A DNA stretch of 64,000 nt from Ornithodoros turicata (GCF_037126465.1 NC_088210.1:27553511-27617510); one strand, 5' to 3'; numbered from the stretch's first letter, positions 24,202 to 36,641 are shown. Numbers and translations are program-made. Notes: a model not told the origin generated them from the letters alone.

Positions 24202-24510
24202 CCCAGCGGTATGGCCGAGCTGGTTAAGGCGTCCTTCTTGGTGGTTGGTGGTAGTCAGCCAAGGTCGTGCTGAAGACTGGGAGGTGGTGCGTTCGAATCT
24301 TACCACGGACTGTGCTGTCTGAAGTTTTTCCTGGGTTTTCAGAAGACTTTCCAGACGAATGTCGGCACAGTTCCCCCTGAAGTCGGCCCAGGACGCGTAC
24401 TAACCTCCCCTGTTCCCCATTCCTTCCTGCTGTCCTCTCTCCATCTGTCCACACCTGTACGGCGCTCACAGCCGCAGATGATTCGCGGCACTAACAGAGA
24501 ATAATATATA
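24202..24510 (+). mobile_element. tRNA-derived SINE, tail type A (copy 3, best preserved)
   Basis: Starts AGCGGTATGGCCGAGCTGG (A box GGCCGAGCTGGTTAAGGCG). The B box is GCGTTCGAATC, then comes the core TGTGCTGTCTGAAGTTTTTC, GTCGGCACAGTTCC, GAAGTCGGCCCAGGACGC, the tail GTACGGCGCTCACAGCCGCAG and an AT-rich end. The flanks TATAGCCGTGT (24,191-24,201) and TATAGCTATGT (24,511-24,521) look like an aged target duplication. The head resembles a Ser/Leu-type tRNA with long variable arm, as in tick Ruka-like SINEs. Confidence 0.9.
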
Positions 24511-24597
24511 TATAGCTATGTGCTTTATGCATAAGTGGGGCGCCTACACCTCTTGGGCACCTACACAATTTTGTCTTGAAAACGCGCGTGAGGAGTT

Positions 24598-24746
24598 CCC
24601 CAACAGCACCGAATATCCTATGGATGTACGAATAACGTCCTAACGGATTCGTACGTCCGCTGGATATCAGTGAGGGATATCCATCGGACGTACGAATTCG
24701 TTAGGACATTATTCGTACATCCAGAGGATATTCGGTGTTGTTGGGG
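24598..24746. mobile_element. Foldback MITE, CCCCAACA termini
   Basis: Left arm CCCCAACAGCACCGAATATC, right arm the complement ending GTTGTTGGGG. The arms contain ACGTACGAAT and GGATATCC blocks and pair over about 70 bases each. TT lies on both flanks and may be a 2-bp duplication. No second copy is seen in this window. Confidence 0.8.
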
Positions 24747-24749
24747 TTG

Positions 24750-27700
24750 GTGAGGCTCATTCGAACAATTGGAAAAGGGTCTTTACATTATCATATTATC
24801 CCTTCCTGTGGAGTTGACCCAGACTGTTTCGGAGTGCAGTTTCTATATGCCTTGTAAGATTGTCTCGTGTTATACCAGAAGTGATTATTTGGTGCTCATG
24901 GTGGTCTACATGGTTGCTACAAGTGACATCGTTGATGAAACTATAAAAGGTGGCAGGCAAGACATCGGGCAGACACTTGAAAAAATTTCGAAGTCGGGAA
25001 ATAATAAATGGGTTGTAAAATTCTGTAAGACAACGAGATATACTCGTACGTAACGGACAACTGTCGCCGCACGTGCGCCCCGTACGTAAAACGAGATGTA
25101 AGCGTGGAGTTGAAAGTTTGTCGCAGTTCTAGAACACGTATAATATATTCCGATCTGGTTACACCCTGGTTACGATCTGGTTACACTTAACACAGTATCT
25201 CCCACATTCTCGCGCTGGCTGCCACACGATATACGATGCCTTTATGAGCACGATCTTGTTTGCGTTCTCTTCGAAGGCGCTATATACTATACGACTAGAA
25301 GCAATTTACGAAGAACAGCCCTTGCGGATGTCTCTACATTTACATATTCTTCTAACAATAGCGATTCCCAATCGTTACAAAAGTCTACGAAAAAAAAAAG
25401 AAAAAAAAAAAAGAAGAAGCTCTAATCGTTCGGTTGTATTGGTTCAATTATGTTGCAGCGAAAGCACATCCTCCCAAAGTGATGAACAACTAGCGCGTGT
25501 TAATAGGATCGCTTTAGCCCCGCCGATTCCTGTAATTTTCAGCCGGATGGGATTTTGAGTGATGCCCCTCCTCCCTCCCTCTTCCAGGTTACAACGGAAG
25601 AGTCTGTCCTGTCGAACTCCCGTAGAGGCATATAAATATTCCCACATCGCATTCCCCCCTTCGACATGTCATATAGTAGTGCTCTATACAACTGCGCGGG
25701 CCCGTCTTTCGCTTTTCTTCTTCTTCTTTTTATTTCTTTTTTTTCTTTTTTTTGCGTCTATTTCCCTTTCCTCATTTTGTTTCCTCCCCATAATTATATA
25801 TTTTACCAGTCCTATGTTCCTGGTTCTTTTGTTTCTTCTGAGAAAAAAAGAAAAAAAAACATTTCCAAGTGCACGTCGAAGCCACCGCACCAGCAGTTGG
25901 GACGACCGGAAGCTGATTGGTAATTGGGTCGTCCTGTTGTTTGCACGTGACCGCGCGTGCTGTATAGCTGCACGATGCTGCTGAGGACGCAACTCTCTGT
26001 CTAATCGCTGTCCTGCTTCTTCGATATTTCGTGAACGAAGTTTAGCTGTATAGCGCTGTGCTTTCTCGCATACATTGTGTCGATTGCATTTTAGAGCCGC
26101 TTCCGCAATTCGAAGAGGCTATATGTGCGCTTTTAAATTTAAAGTTGCCGGTTCTTGTTGTTAAAAATCTGGGAAGGTTCTGTTCCTTGACCAATAAGAA
26201 TAGGGCATCAAGGAAGTGTTGCATCAAGCATAGGGTGACACAATAGTATACTGCATCCCATTGTTATGTTAGAGGGAATATGCAGGCCACAAGAGACGAT
26301 GTATCAACAGAAGACGAAGGAGACTCTGTCCTGTCTTTTAGCTGATCACAGTATAATGTGTGGGTGCAAACCGGGTCTTCGCGATCAGAGGGCCAGGGCC
26401 CGAAGATTTCTCTACTCTATAGTTGTTGGTGAGCGCGCGTCTTGTTCCCTTCTACAGTGTGCCGTTTGTAAGCGCTGACATTCTTTGAAGTTGACACGTG
26501 CTACCAGCTAACCTAATTTAATACAATTGTCAAACTCTTAATTCAACTCAATCTCACAGAATATGTAGAGGACGACACATTTTCCTGTTAGAACAAGTCT
26601 TACTTTGTCGTCACTTAAATCCTCATATTTTTTGCTTCTTCTATCGCATGACATCGCATCTTCTTAAAAGAGAAGAAGCAGGTCAATTTTGGACCCAGTT
26701 TGCAGATGCCGTGTTTGCGAGGTTAGAGTTGGTAGCCTACCTGATGTCGTATACCTGGCAATGGCAGGAAAAACGTTCCAAGTGTGAGTAGAATTCCGAT
26801 AGCAAGTCACAGTGCAGGCGTGTGGCTACCCGCTTGCGCTTCTTAATATGAGCACCAGGGGTGTTGTGTTCCGCACAGCCTTGACGTCATCAAGCAAAGG
26901 CGCTACAGCTCATTCACCAGCGCACGGATTTTGCCAGATAATGGGAAACTTTGAGAAAATGTCAGACTCTAGTTTCTATGAAGGCCAATAACTGATGTGG
27001 GTTGATCACGATGATTTTGTGCTTCGTGAACCTAGCATGCCCGTATAAGTATTTCATTGTTCCTCTAATAGCGAATGGATTTAATGGCAACGAGCAATTC
27101 ATACTACGTTGAACGCAGTGGACCTCGAGTTAACTCGGAATGTAACAAGCTGCAGTTGTAGCAAGCCTGTTGCTTATCCATTGTAAGTGACGCAAGTCTA
27201 GCAAAGCGAATGTCTGTCAAGAGTGTATAGCTAGCTCCTTGATCGGATGGCGGCGGCATATGTCCGATGGCAACAGTCTAGCGAGTCCGGACGAGTACTT
27301 CCTTCGTCACGATGCCGGATGTTACATCACAGGCTTTTTAATCAGCAACACGGCCGCCAGACGGCGCTGCAGTCACGCAAGCAGAGCGTGACTGAAGAGC
27401 ACTCCTGCTTGATGCAACCACATCTCCCTGTCTTTCCACACTTCTTCCCTTATTTCCGGTGAACGAGGTGGAGCTCGAGCCTCGTTAGAACATCTCAAAA
27501 GGAAGGACCCCCCCCCCCCCCCCTGCCTTCGTCCAATGAGGAGGTCCGAAGGCGTTCCCTGTGGTGACGTATACATATGCCAAACTGAGGACACAGCGGT
27601 GGTCTGTCTCGAGCTTGTCACTTACTTCCTCCCCTTCTGTCCTCCTTTGCTTTTTATTTTCTTCACCCAGTCGTCGGCTATTCGCAGTATCACCGACTCC

Positions 27701-29320
27701 ACAAAAGGTAGGAGGGACCATGTGTGGATCTCCTTATGGATCTTCGTTCCCTCGTTATTTTTCTGTCTGACGTATATACCGGATAGACAGACCGTTCCTG
27801 GAAACCTTCTTTCGTTCTTTCTTTCTTTTTTTTTACACTTATGTACCACTATCTTTCTCCGTTTCTGTTAAAAAGTGATTATGTTCTCTCCGACACCGAC
27901 AGAACAACAACGGAGCACTGCTGCACTATACGACGGAACTTAAGCGGAGGGGGAAAATAGGCTCTGTTTCTCTCTCTTTTTTTACTTTCCTCGCGTAGGC
28001 GTCAACGCATACAGACCCTGTGTGACCGTTTCTTGCCGAGTTTTTCGGAGAGCCAGGTGTTCCAGTCTCTTTCCTCTACATGTCGTTAGTTCCCCTTTTG
28101 TTATTTTGGGAACGGAAAAAATCATCTTCCCATGTAGCCGCGAGAGGGAGCCGTTGTCTCCCGAAGGCCATCTGCGTCGCCTTTGTGAACACGAGGACCG
28201 ACCGAGCGTTCGGCTGCGAACTGAAACAGATAACGCGCTGACCCCGAAAGAGGGACGATGTAATTTTCTCGCCAAAGTGAGAGGTGAAAATGACGTCCCA
28301 AAATATTAATAGACATTTTTTTTATTCCTTTTTTATTTCCATTCTTTTTTCTTTTTCAGTTGTAGGTACGACGATTTGTTGTGAGTCTTATCTGTATTCC
28401 CCGTCGGAATGATTGCGGGGAACTGTTACGGTATAGGTGGGTACCGTGGACCGCCCGGTGGGCAAATAAAAGGTGTATCTGGGATCAAACGTCTGTCGCG
28501 GTTGCACCGTCCGGCTGTTGTGTCTGGTTGGTTTCTTTGTATCCGAGCTAAGTTGTCTTTCTGCTGTACAAGTGGTTGTACAGGTAGATCGACATACTGT
28601 AAAAATCGCGGATTCTTCTTTAGTGTAACCACCATCATTATCGCGGATTGTGAAACTATTGTGGAAAATATGAGAACAGAAAAAGACAGATGGGATCGCA
28701 CAGGAGAATGGAAAGAAAATGCATGACAAGAAGTATATTTCGTGAACAAGTCCTAATCTACGCCAATCGTTTCATCAATGCTTTAATACTTATAATTATT
28801 TGATAATTACGCGTGATGTTGATTATAATTCCAGAAGCATTGTTTTCCAATATATATTGTTTATGCTAATGACAGTATTTAGAGTGACGACGCGACGAAC
28901 TTTCTTAAATTTTAATAACTCCCTTCTAATTGTTCAGTTCCGCAAATACAGGTTATCCAGATATATATTTTACATATGATTTCCTCGGAGTAATTTGGGT
29001 CTAACATCTTCATTTTTTTTTTTTAACCAACCAACCAAGAGATCCTTTCCTATAGGCCAAACACGGTATTTTCTGCCCCTGGATGCTCGATAGGAATGCT
29101 CGTGTGAATCCGTTTTCTGACAAATTGAGAAGGACCTGCGTATAATTTCTAATTCATCGTCCACGTAGGTGAAGTGGGGCTACTTGAAGACGGGGGCAAG
29201 TTGAAGACAGTTTCGGTTTTTCACGTGACATTTTCTTAGCAATAACTTTTTCTCGTCTGTGACACCAGGGTGAGCATAGTCGTTGTCTGGGCTTTGAAGT
29301 AACGTGTTCATGTTCTGCAC
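24750..29320. other. Unassigned DNA with simple tracts
   Basis: A-rich runs near 25,388-25,415, T-rich runs 25,720-25,757, and C16 at 27,508-27,523. Many short open frames on both strands, none recognised (including 25,559-25,984 + and 28,388-28,749 -). Confidence 0.4.
27508..27523 (+). repeat. poly-C tract (C16)
   Basis: Sixteen uninterrupted C. Confidence 0.95.
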
Positions 29321-29328
29321 GTGGCTTT

Positions 29329-29697
29329 TTAGAAAAACGTGAGACGCTGTTTTACAGATGTGGTCGAGGTAAGAGGGGCCATTTTTTTGTCCCATCTGTA
29401 ACTTTCGCTAGCATTCACTTCCAGTTTGCTCACTTCTGCTCCTCGGCTAATAAAATATGACCTTGCCGTAATGATGCTGTGTGACAGCCCTGTGTTTCCA
29501 TGTGCATTACTCGTGGCTGACCGTTTCGGCTGTTCCAAACACAAGACGAAATATAAACCCGGCATTAATTTTTGTGATGTCCTCAACTTATCCATAGGGT
29601 TGGGTAAGTTGATGAAAATATGTAGCCTGTCATTTTTGGCACGCACGAAGTAAATATCTGGTTTAGCATCACAGTAATCTGTGGACCATTTTTTCAA
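29329..29697 (-). CDS. Open frame in AT-rich DNA, unrecognised, doubtful
   Basis: A 122-codon minus-strand frame in a region with relatively low GC, where such a length is less expected by chance. It reads into an overlapping frame (29,180-29,395) that could continue it after a frameshift. I see no known domain, signal peptide or catalytic motif. It could be a decayed mobile-element ORF or chance. Confidence 0.15.
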   Translation of the reverse strand: MKKWSTDYCDAKPDIYFVRAKNDRLHIFINLPNPMDKLRTSQKLMPGLYFVLCLEQPKRSATSNAHGNTGLSHSIITARSYFISRGAEVSKLEVNASESYRWDKKMAPLTSTTSVKQRLTFF

Positions 29698-30880
29698 AGG
29701 TTTGGGGATTCAGTTAACGAATTATGGTACAATTTAGGCGATTATTCTGACCGCTATGAATAGTTTAACAGTCTTCAACATAGACCACCTTGCCCTATAC
29801 AACAACTTAGCCTACTACGACAGTTCACAGCCGACCGCAGGGACAAAGAGCAAAATATATAAATATGTATTCTTCCATGTATCTATATATACCCACCTAT
29901 CAGACGGGGACGGACTCGCCCACACACGTTTCTAAGAACTCGAGCATGAAACGCCGTGAGCTGGCTACCTGTCAACAGTTTCCGGTGCAGACACGACGGA
30001 ATTGCATTTTTGTCGGCAACGCAAACATCATCCAGGTCAATTTTCACAAACATCATCCTCTGTACGAGTGTGGGAAGTAAAACCAATTATTAGTATAATA
30101 CTGTGATGTCTGTAATATGTATTATGATACTCAACGTGTTTGTATACTACAGTGAGCAAACTTGGAATGTTGCATGTATTATAATACTCTAGAAGGCATA
30201 ATACTCATGAGAGATCCAGTCTCCTTATATATATATAGGGAGTGTCACCAGTTCGCTCTCAACGCTAATTTTCCGCTCGTTTTGCGTTTTTTTTTTTGTA
30301 TGTCTTTTTGGTTTTGGAAATAGCAAGCTTCTATAGTGTGACTAACCTATCCCTGTGTTGCTGTTTTTTTTTCCTTCCATTAAAGGCACCCCCCCGCGTC
30401 CCAAGAATGTTTGGTCACAAATAATACTCCTACTATTTGCCTAAAATAGAACGTGATCGGAGAATGAGTATCTCCAGGATGCACACCAACTTTCTGTACT
30501 CGTGCTTTCTGTTTCTCCATAACCCGCATCCATGTATCATCACTACTTCTTCATTTATTGTTGTTGTTGTTGTATTACGAATGTTAGTCACGATGTTATT
30601 GTGTATACGAATGTCTCAGAATATGAAAGTATTACGTATTAGTATTATAACACTCATTTCTGGCAAGTATTCTATATTTGTATAAAAGTACAAAACTCCA
30701 GTATTGTTGCCCACCCTGCACTGCGCAACTTAAGAATTTTAAAACGAAGCGAAGGAGCGGATGATGAAGGCTTCATGCTACGACGCAATACCAGACAGAT
30801 AAATTAACAAATTGAAACAAACAAACAACAAATTAAACAAATTAAATTGCAAGATATGATGAATGAAGGGTAAAACCTGT

Positions 30881-30898
30881 CCCCCCCCCCCCCCCCCC
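30881..30898 (+). repeat. poly-C tract (C18)
   Basis: Eighteen uninterrupted C. Confidence 0.95.
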
Positions 30899-31204
30899 TC
30901 CCGCGTGCGATTTGCTCCGTCGTCACTTCGAGTTAACCCGAAGAATCTCGAAAACTAACTTGGCGAATTCTGCCACCAATACCGGCACTATAGGACGCTA
31001 TGTTACGCATCTCTCTTGTAAAACGCTAGAAGTACTCCGTTTTTGATGTTCCACCCAAAATTCTGCTTTTCCACCCGATATTGCCCGATTTTGCCCTGTT
31101 TTACGGCCGCTTAAATAACACCCGATTTTTATCCCCTACTTAAAAAAAAACATACAACATATGAATGAATCACTATACGAAAGTTGTACGTATACTATAC
31201 AACG

Positions 31205-31387
31205 CGGGCGCTTCGCTCGCTAAGAAAGGCGGACGATTTCATGGAAGTGAAAGAACAAACAAGAAAGAAAGTACTGAAAGAAATGTGCGAGTTCATAAAG
31301 GAAATCTGCAGCGCTTCCGGATTGCGTGAGAGACTCCCATCGGCCACCTTAGATTTCATCCCAAATGCTCTGTCGCTGCTTAAATGA
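31205..31387 (+). CDS. Possible terminal exon, unrecognised
   Basis: The frame ending TGA at 31,385-31,387 gives a lysine/glutamate-rich, probably helical peptide with two cysteines (K-E-M-C and E-I-C-S) and a C-terminus L-S-L-L-K. Its composition is more protein-like than neighbouring frames. A CTAAG at about 31,219-31,223 could be an acceptor, but the pyrimidine tract is poor. No AATAAA was found close downstream. Family unknown; chance remains likely. Confidence 0.2.
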   Translation, partial: RALRSLRKADDFMEVKEQTRKKVLKEMCEFIKEICSASGLRERLPSATLDFIPNALSLLK

Positions 31388-31846
31388 AGGCATTATGTAT
31401 ACACAGAGGCTTTCCATTTTTTCTGCTTCCTCTGTCCAGCCTTGACATTCGTCACAGCTTCATTGATAAGTATCGCGTAAGGCCACCCGTGTGACATTCG
31501 TATGCATAATTGAAGCATGCAGGAAAAAAAAGATTCACTAATATAGGAGGGCACACGTTAGATCACTTGAAGGTGTGATATATCGTTTTTTAGGAAGAGG
31601 TCGAAGAGTGGAAAAGTCCTGTAGAAGCGGAAGCAGGAGCCTCAGGTCATGAAGCCGGCAGTATTTCCAACAGATATACTGTTTAACGGAACAGAGACAG
31701 TATATATATAGAAGAACAGTCTATGTTCGAAATACGTATCGGCAACTCCGAACCAGGTTCCTTGGAGGTATTGGTCACGATTTCTATTGACCAATATAAC
31801 CTTTTCATGCACCTAATATCTTTTTTGATACGTTGATACGTTTTAA

Positions 31847-31876
<30 letters not shown>
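31847..31876 (+). repeat. (TTG)n microsatellite
   Basis: About nine TTG/GTT units with one interruption (TCG). Confidence 0.9.
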
Positions 31877-31877
<1 letters not shown>

Positions 31878-32252
31878 TATTATCAATTTAGTGATTATAT
31901 GCCACTAAGCGTTTCTCTCGTAGGAGATATTACCATTCTAATTTTGAACTCATGAGAAGTATTGACTGATTGATTGAGAAATAAATAAAAATATGGAGAC
32001 GTGAGACCATATTCATGATAAATATTTCTCTCTGGAGGTGCCACTTGCTTGGCTCTGTGGCTTAGTACTTCGTAATTACATTCCTGTTCAAGCTACAATA
32101 TATTCGGCACTGCTCTTGCATGTAGCACAGCATCTATATACAGTAGGACGAATGAATAGAAAAGTGTGCTTATCTTGCTGAGTCTTCCCCTCTCCTCAAC
32201 TATGAAATTTCGAAATAATGACAGTAAAAAAATTGGCGGCTTTACGGAAATG

Positions 32253-32501
32253 CACTCTTAAAAATGAACTTCACCGCATAGCACGCTCCTAGCCAACCAT
32301 AATCTCGAGTGATATCGTTATCTGCCCTGATTCGTTGAAAACGGGAGGCGTACGCCTTTTTTGTGACACTCATGCTGTTCATAATTGTCACAAAAAAGGC
32401 GTACGCCTACCGTTTTCAACAAATCAGGGCACATAACGATATCATTCGAGATTATGGTTGGCTAGGAGCGTGCTATGCGGTGAAGTTCATTTTTAAGAGT
32501 G
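32253..32501. mobile_element. Family I foldback MITE, complete (TG/TG)
   Basis: CACTCTTAAAAATGAAC to TTTTTAAGAGTG, 249 bp, near-perfect palindrome. The flanking dinucleotide is TG on both sides, not TA. The open frame 32,363-32,659 is a translation of the right arm plus flank. Confidence 0.95.
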
Positions 32502-32504
32502 TGG

Positions 32505-34970
32505 TTTCGCAGCTAAGCAATGTCGCAGCTATGTTGTTGTTGTTGTTAAGCAACCATCTTACGAGGCCCGCGAAAAAAAGAGTGGTTTATCGCTATACAC
32601 AATCATTTTTAAAACGTATGTCCACCTTATTTTATTGGTTACATTCTCTTATACCTTGAGCTGTGACGTGTATGCAACGATAATAATTATAATTGACCGT
32701 TAATTAAAAACTCGCCAAAATTCTGCGAAGCCATTAAAACCTGCAACGTTTTACAGCCTTCACATTTCATTCGCGCCAACTATACAAAACATAATTCATC
32801 AATCTGCATTTCTCGGTAGCGACTCAGAACGTCAAAACAAATTAGTAACACAGTTTAGAAATTGCAAATCTCACAGCCACATGTGCGCGCTTGTGGACAT
32901 TTTAAATTGTATTACTGGGCGTCACCAGTCCCGGACACGCGCGATCGAACAATACAGAGAATGGGATATTGCATAAGTCACAATAGAGCGGATATACGCA
33001 GTTCATTGCCGCATTAATTTGATTTCCTGGAAAAGACCGTCTATTCGCTTGTAACTTACGACACGTGACATTCTTTCCAGGAATTTTATGAGCATTACTC
33101 GGCCGCAGCTGAATGGCAGGAAACGAGTTGTCAAACACCATGCCGTCTCTGTGCGTGTAAGCGCTATGTTGCTCGCATTCTTATACGGTCACCTCTGCAA
33201 TATGGCATAGTGTGTCGGTCCAGATATTGCTTGATCATCGCGAACTTCTATTTGACGCTTCCAGGTAAAAACGATTACGAAGCATATCCTTTGTAATGCT
33301 TTGTAGACAAGTTTCAATTTCAATACACATATGAGTAATACTTGAGGAAGGCCTTTCCAGATTTTTACGTTGCATTTGGTGAAGCGTTCGGTAGAGAGGT
33401 GTAGGTCACTGGACCCCGTCTCTATACTCCAGATTCCTTAATAAACAGAAAAAAAGAAAAAAAAAAAGAAGAAGAGTGTTAGTAAGTTCCAAGCCAGCGA
33501 CAAAGCGGTCGTATCCTCGGGCACTTGCTTTTTCTCGTCTGAGGTTTCTGTAAAACGCATTCGGGGATTTTCTATTATGACTTTGTTCATTATAGGAGCT
33601 GTTGTTTATGCAGCCTGTCCTCTTAGGATCGAGGGAATCTAATCAGTGGCTCAACTCACTTCTACTCACACAGGTATCACACTCACTTCTACTCACACTC
33701 AACTCACACAGGTATAGGTAAGTAGTACCCGCAAAGTAAATCATTGCTCGTTATACAATTTAGACGTGGAATAATGAGACCTACAGCTTGTTTGGGACAT
33801 CATTTTATAAAACCGACAGAAATTCAATTATATCGCAGTCGACCGTCAAAGAGCACAACCCTGGGTGCGCAGCATTCCGACATTAAAAAACAAAACAACA
33901 AAAAACAAAGAAAGAAACAAAGCACTGGCTCATTGAAGCTAAATATAATCATCGGCTCAGCTTATACAAGCGCCGCGACACAGGTACTGTATAGATGTCG
34001 CGACCGTCGACCACATGGCCCCGGCCGCACGCGCACTCGAGAACCCTTATGTCTCTGAGTTCCCAAATTGTTGCCACATCAAAGCCAGCCGCTGCTTTTT
34101 CAAGCGCCCCGTTTCGTGATAAGACAGGACGCGCTTCCAACTGGAGCACGCGGGCTGCAATACACAAGATACAGAAACCTCACCCGATACATATAGCTTG
34201 CACATGTCCAGACAGTGGCGTCCGCATTGACATCAACACCTTCCTCGGCATGATGGATCGTGTCATGTATATATGCCGGACATGTTGAGATTCTTCATTT
34301 AGCCTCGCGTATGTACAGCTGTACGAACATGGATGTGCAAACGGTGTATTTTACACAATGCAGAGAGGCATGAGACGACAGTTCATGTCGCTGGAAGCCG
34401 TCACCAGTGCGGGTTATATGGGCGTGCAGGAAACAATCATTGTTAGAGTAGTGTGTCATTGCACTATGACTGCTACTGCGGGAGCGTTGTTATGTGTTAC
34501 TGATCACTTCATGTCACAGCCATAATTCCCATTTTCCTCGCGCCTTGCTTTGTAACAGGTTACAGGATCGCGTGTTTGTTTTGTCAAAGTTTAGTTTCTT
34601 TGCTCAGGTGTGGCCGATGAAGCTGACGGATGGGGCTGCCGGCGAGTGAATTTTGTTCAACTTCGTTCAGAGCGTTCTCGACGACGACAGCTGAAGTCTA
34701 TTCAAAGTATTTTATTTTATTTCGATTCTGGTACATAACCCGGAGGAAAGAAAGTCGTTCATCAGCTGAAAGGAAGTTTTAGTTGATTTGTTGATTGGAA
34801 CCTAGCTCAAATGGCAACTTCTATGAAGGTGGAGCAATAGCGGTTATGTTCTAAGAAAGCGAAGAGGAGCTAATTTTAGTCGTTTTGTGGACTATAGATG
34901 CATTGCCAGAACAATTAGCCTCTTTCGTGGTTAAATGCACGGAAGTTTATCGGAAGTTCAAGAACTATCT
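32505..34970. other. Mostly unassigned DNA
   Basis: No repeat copy seen; A-rich purine runs near 33,448-33,472 and 33,885-33,920. A possible minus-strand exon at 33,949-34,155 is listed separately. Confidence 0.4.
33949..34155 (-). CDS. Possible terminal exon, unrecognised
   Basis: On the minus strand a TTGTGTATTGCAG (a plausible splice acceptor) is followed by a frame of about 67 codons ending in TGA at 33,949-33,951. The peptide has mixed, globular-looking composition (A-A-A-G-F-D-V-A-T-I-W-E-L, then C-A-C-G-R-G-H). I do not recognise the family. There is no obvious poly-A signal directly downstream. The plus-strand frame 33,995-34,288 overlaps it, and only one at most can be real. Confidence 0.2.
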   Translation of the reverse strand, partial: ARVLQLEARPVLSRNGALEKAAAGFDVATIWELRDIRVLECACGRGHVVDGRDIYTVPVSRRLYKLSR

Positions 34971-35080
34971 GCAGTGCTGGGGACTAAATTTCATGGTCAG
35001 GGGACTAAAGTTGAGTGTAGTTGCAATCTAGGGGAGCCTGTTAGCTCCCCATTTTAAGCCCCTTTTTCTTAGGGTGCATA
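34970..35080. mobile_element. Family III repeat, minus-oriented fragment
   Basis: GCTGGGGACTAAATTTCATG, GGGGACTAAAGTTGAG, GTTGCAATCTAGGGGAG and CTCCCCATTTTAAGCCCC followed by TTTTTCTTAGGGTGCA. The end is the complement of a CACYCTAAGAAAAA terminus like those of Family II. Confidence 0.6.
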
Positions 35081-35084
35081 TAGC

Positions 35085-35690
35085 GGTCACTCCGAAGGCT
35101 CGCAGAAAAGGGGTGTCCACCGTCGAGCATGTTCAGCACCGTCTTCTTTCTCCTTTCATTGTGGACCTCGCTTATCTATATTTCTTCCCTCCACTTTCGC
35201 AATGGTGTATTAGTATAAACTTTTCCACCGTTCCAGCACACACATAGCGTGGGATGTAACGTTTAACCGCTAGAGCGCGTCTAAATCAATAGCCGTACCG
35301 AATGGCCTCTTTCGTTTTACAAATAGACGGCGCTGCAGAGAGAGCGCATGCAGCTGCGCATTGGTCACGGTCTAGCGCCTACACACCCGCCGCTATCATC
35401 CGCATCCACCGTGCACGCATCCCCATACACACTCACTTCCACCAAGCAGTAGAACATGGGCCTCCTTGCGTTGACCCACCTCACAGCCGCTGATGAGTAT
35501 GTAGCCTCGGACCCTGTCTGTCGTCCAGTTAATGACCCGTGGCGACATCTATGCGTTGCCGCTGACCTCCCGCTAAGTTTTCCATCAGCAGTGGGATGGA
35601 AAGTATGCAATTCGGGAGCATTTTCTTTTCCTCTTTTCTTTTTTTCTTTTTTTTTTTATGCGGGTCTGTGTATGCGTGTAGTAGCACCGT
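35085..35690. other. Unassigned DNA
   Basis: No gene recognised; overlapping frames on both strands at 35,302-35,610. Ends in a T-rich run (35,635-35,657). Confidence 0.4.
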
Positions 35691-35691
35691 A

Positions 35692-35904
35692 CACTCTAAG
35701 AGCAGAACTTCACCGCACAGCACAGTGTGCGTCAATCATTGCCACGAATGATGGGGTTGTCGCTTCTGAATCGAAGAGGGAAGGAGGCTTAGGCATTTTT
35801 TGTGACGATTAACGTCACCGCATAGGTGTCACAAAATGCGTACGACTCCCGTATTCAACGAATCAGAGGAGGGGAACGATGTCATACCGGACGATGGTTG
35901 GCTA
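35692..35904. mobile_element. Family I-related MITE, 3' truncated
   Basis: Starts CACTCTAAGAGCAGAAC after TA. It carries GTCGCTTCTGAATCG (a subfamily marker shared with 53,500) and the core TGCGTACGACTCCCG. It stops at GATGGTTGGCTA, where the next copy begins. Confidence 0.8.
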
Positions 35905-35906
35905 TA

Positions 35907-36225
35907 CACTCTAAAAACAGAGCTTCACTGCATAGCATGCTCATAAGCCAACCATCATCCCGAATGACAACAATCCCTGCCTTTATGTGATGAAAATGGG
36001 AGGGGGAGGGGGCGTACGCCACTTTTGTGGCAACTATGAACTGCGTAACGCCACAAAAATGACCCCCCCCCCCCCCCACGTTTTCAGCAATTCAAGGGAG
36101 GGAACGTTGGCCTTTGTTGCCTTTGTGCCATTAAACACATAATCAATCCATCAATCAATCAATCATTTGGGATGACGATTGGCTATAGGAGCATGCTGTG
36201 TGGTGAAGTTAATTTTTTAAAAGTG
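35907..36225. mobile_element. Family I-related MITE with small internal insertion
   Basis: Starts CACTCTAAAAACAGAGC after TA and ends TTTTAAAAGTG before CA. The right arm is interrupted at about 36,108-36,166 by TTTGTGCCATTAAACACATA and a (AATC)n tail, which looks like the 3' end of a retroelement. A C15 run lies in the right arm (36,063-36,077). Confidence 0.8.
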
Positions 36226-36227
36226 CA

Positions 36228-36383
36228 GGAGCGATATTATGCGGTGCAGTACTATTTTAAGGGAAGTCTGCCCAGGACGCACGAGACCCCCCTGCGATTG
36301 TGGTGAAGTTGCCCGACTGAGCGTGGCCGACTACGGCAAGCTGTTCCCTCACCAGTTCACCACCATCATCTGTTTTAAGGGTG
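36228..36383. mobile_element. Family I right-end fragment split by a SINE
   Basis: TATGCGGTGCAGTACTATTTTAAGG is a right terminal repeat. After the SINE insert (36,263-36,369) the terminus is resumed as CTGTTTTAAGGGTG. The duplicated CTATTTTAAGG / CTGTTTTAAGG marks the insertion. Confidence 0.75.
36263..36369 (+). mobile_element. SINE, tail type B, 5' truncated, in a Family I terminus
   Basis: Begins at GAAGTCTGCCCAGGACGC (the core shared with the 24,202 SINE) and ends in the type B tail: GTTGCCCGACTGAGCG, GGCCGACTACGGCAAGC, then CACCACCATCAT. Bounded by an 11-bp duplication with one mismatch. The 3' end points to the outer end of the host MITE. Confidence 0.75.
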
Positions 36384-36424
36384 TACATCCGCTGGCACAA
36401 AAAGACGAGCGCTCCACTCTCTAA

Positions 36425-36489
36425 CTGCGTCATTCGGCGCAGTGGTTGGCGCAGATGGTGCTATGCGGTGAAGTCCCGCTTTCAAAGTG
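36425..36489. mobile_element. Family I-related right-arm fragment
   Basis: TCATTCGGCGCAGTGGTTGG, GTGCTATGCGGTGAAGT and CTTTCAAAGTG before TA. Only the outer right arm remains. Confidence 0.65.
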
Positions 36490-36641
36490 TATGCACACAT
36501 GTGCACGGCATGTTGCCAAGAAATGGAGCTGCAGGCGACATATGAAGTCACCGCATAGCTCCAGCATACACCCAGTTAAGAGAAGAAGAAGAAGCTTTGA
36601 GTTTGAGTTTCATTATATATAAAAAAAACTATATATATATA

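Larger units (their letters stand above)
29700..32250. other. Mostly unassigned DNA
   Basis: C18 run at 30,881-30,898, GTT/TTG repeats at about 30,558-30,572 and 31,847-31,876. An exon-like frame at 31,205-31,387 is listed separately. Confidence 0.4.
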
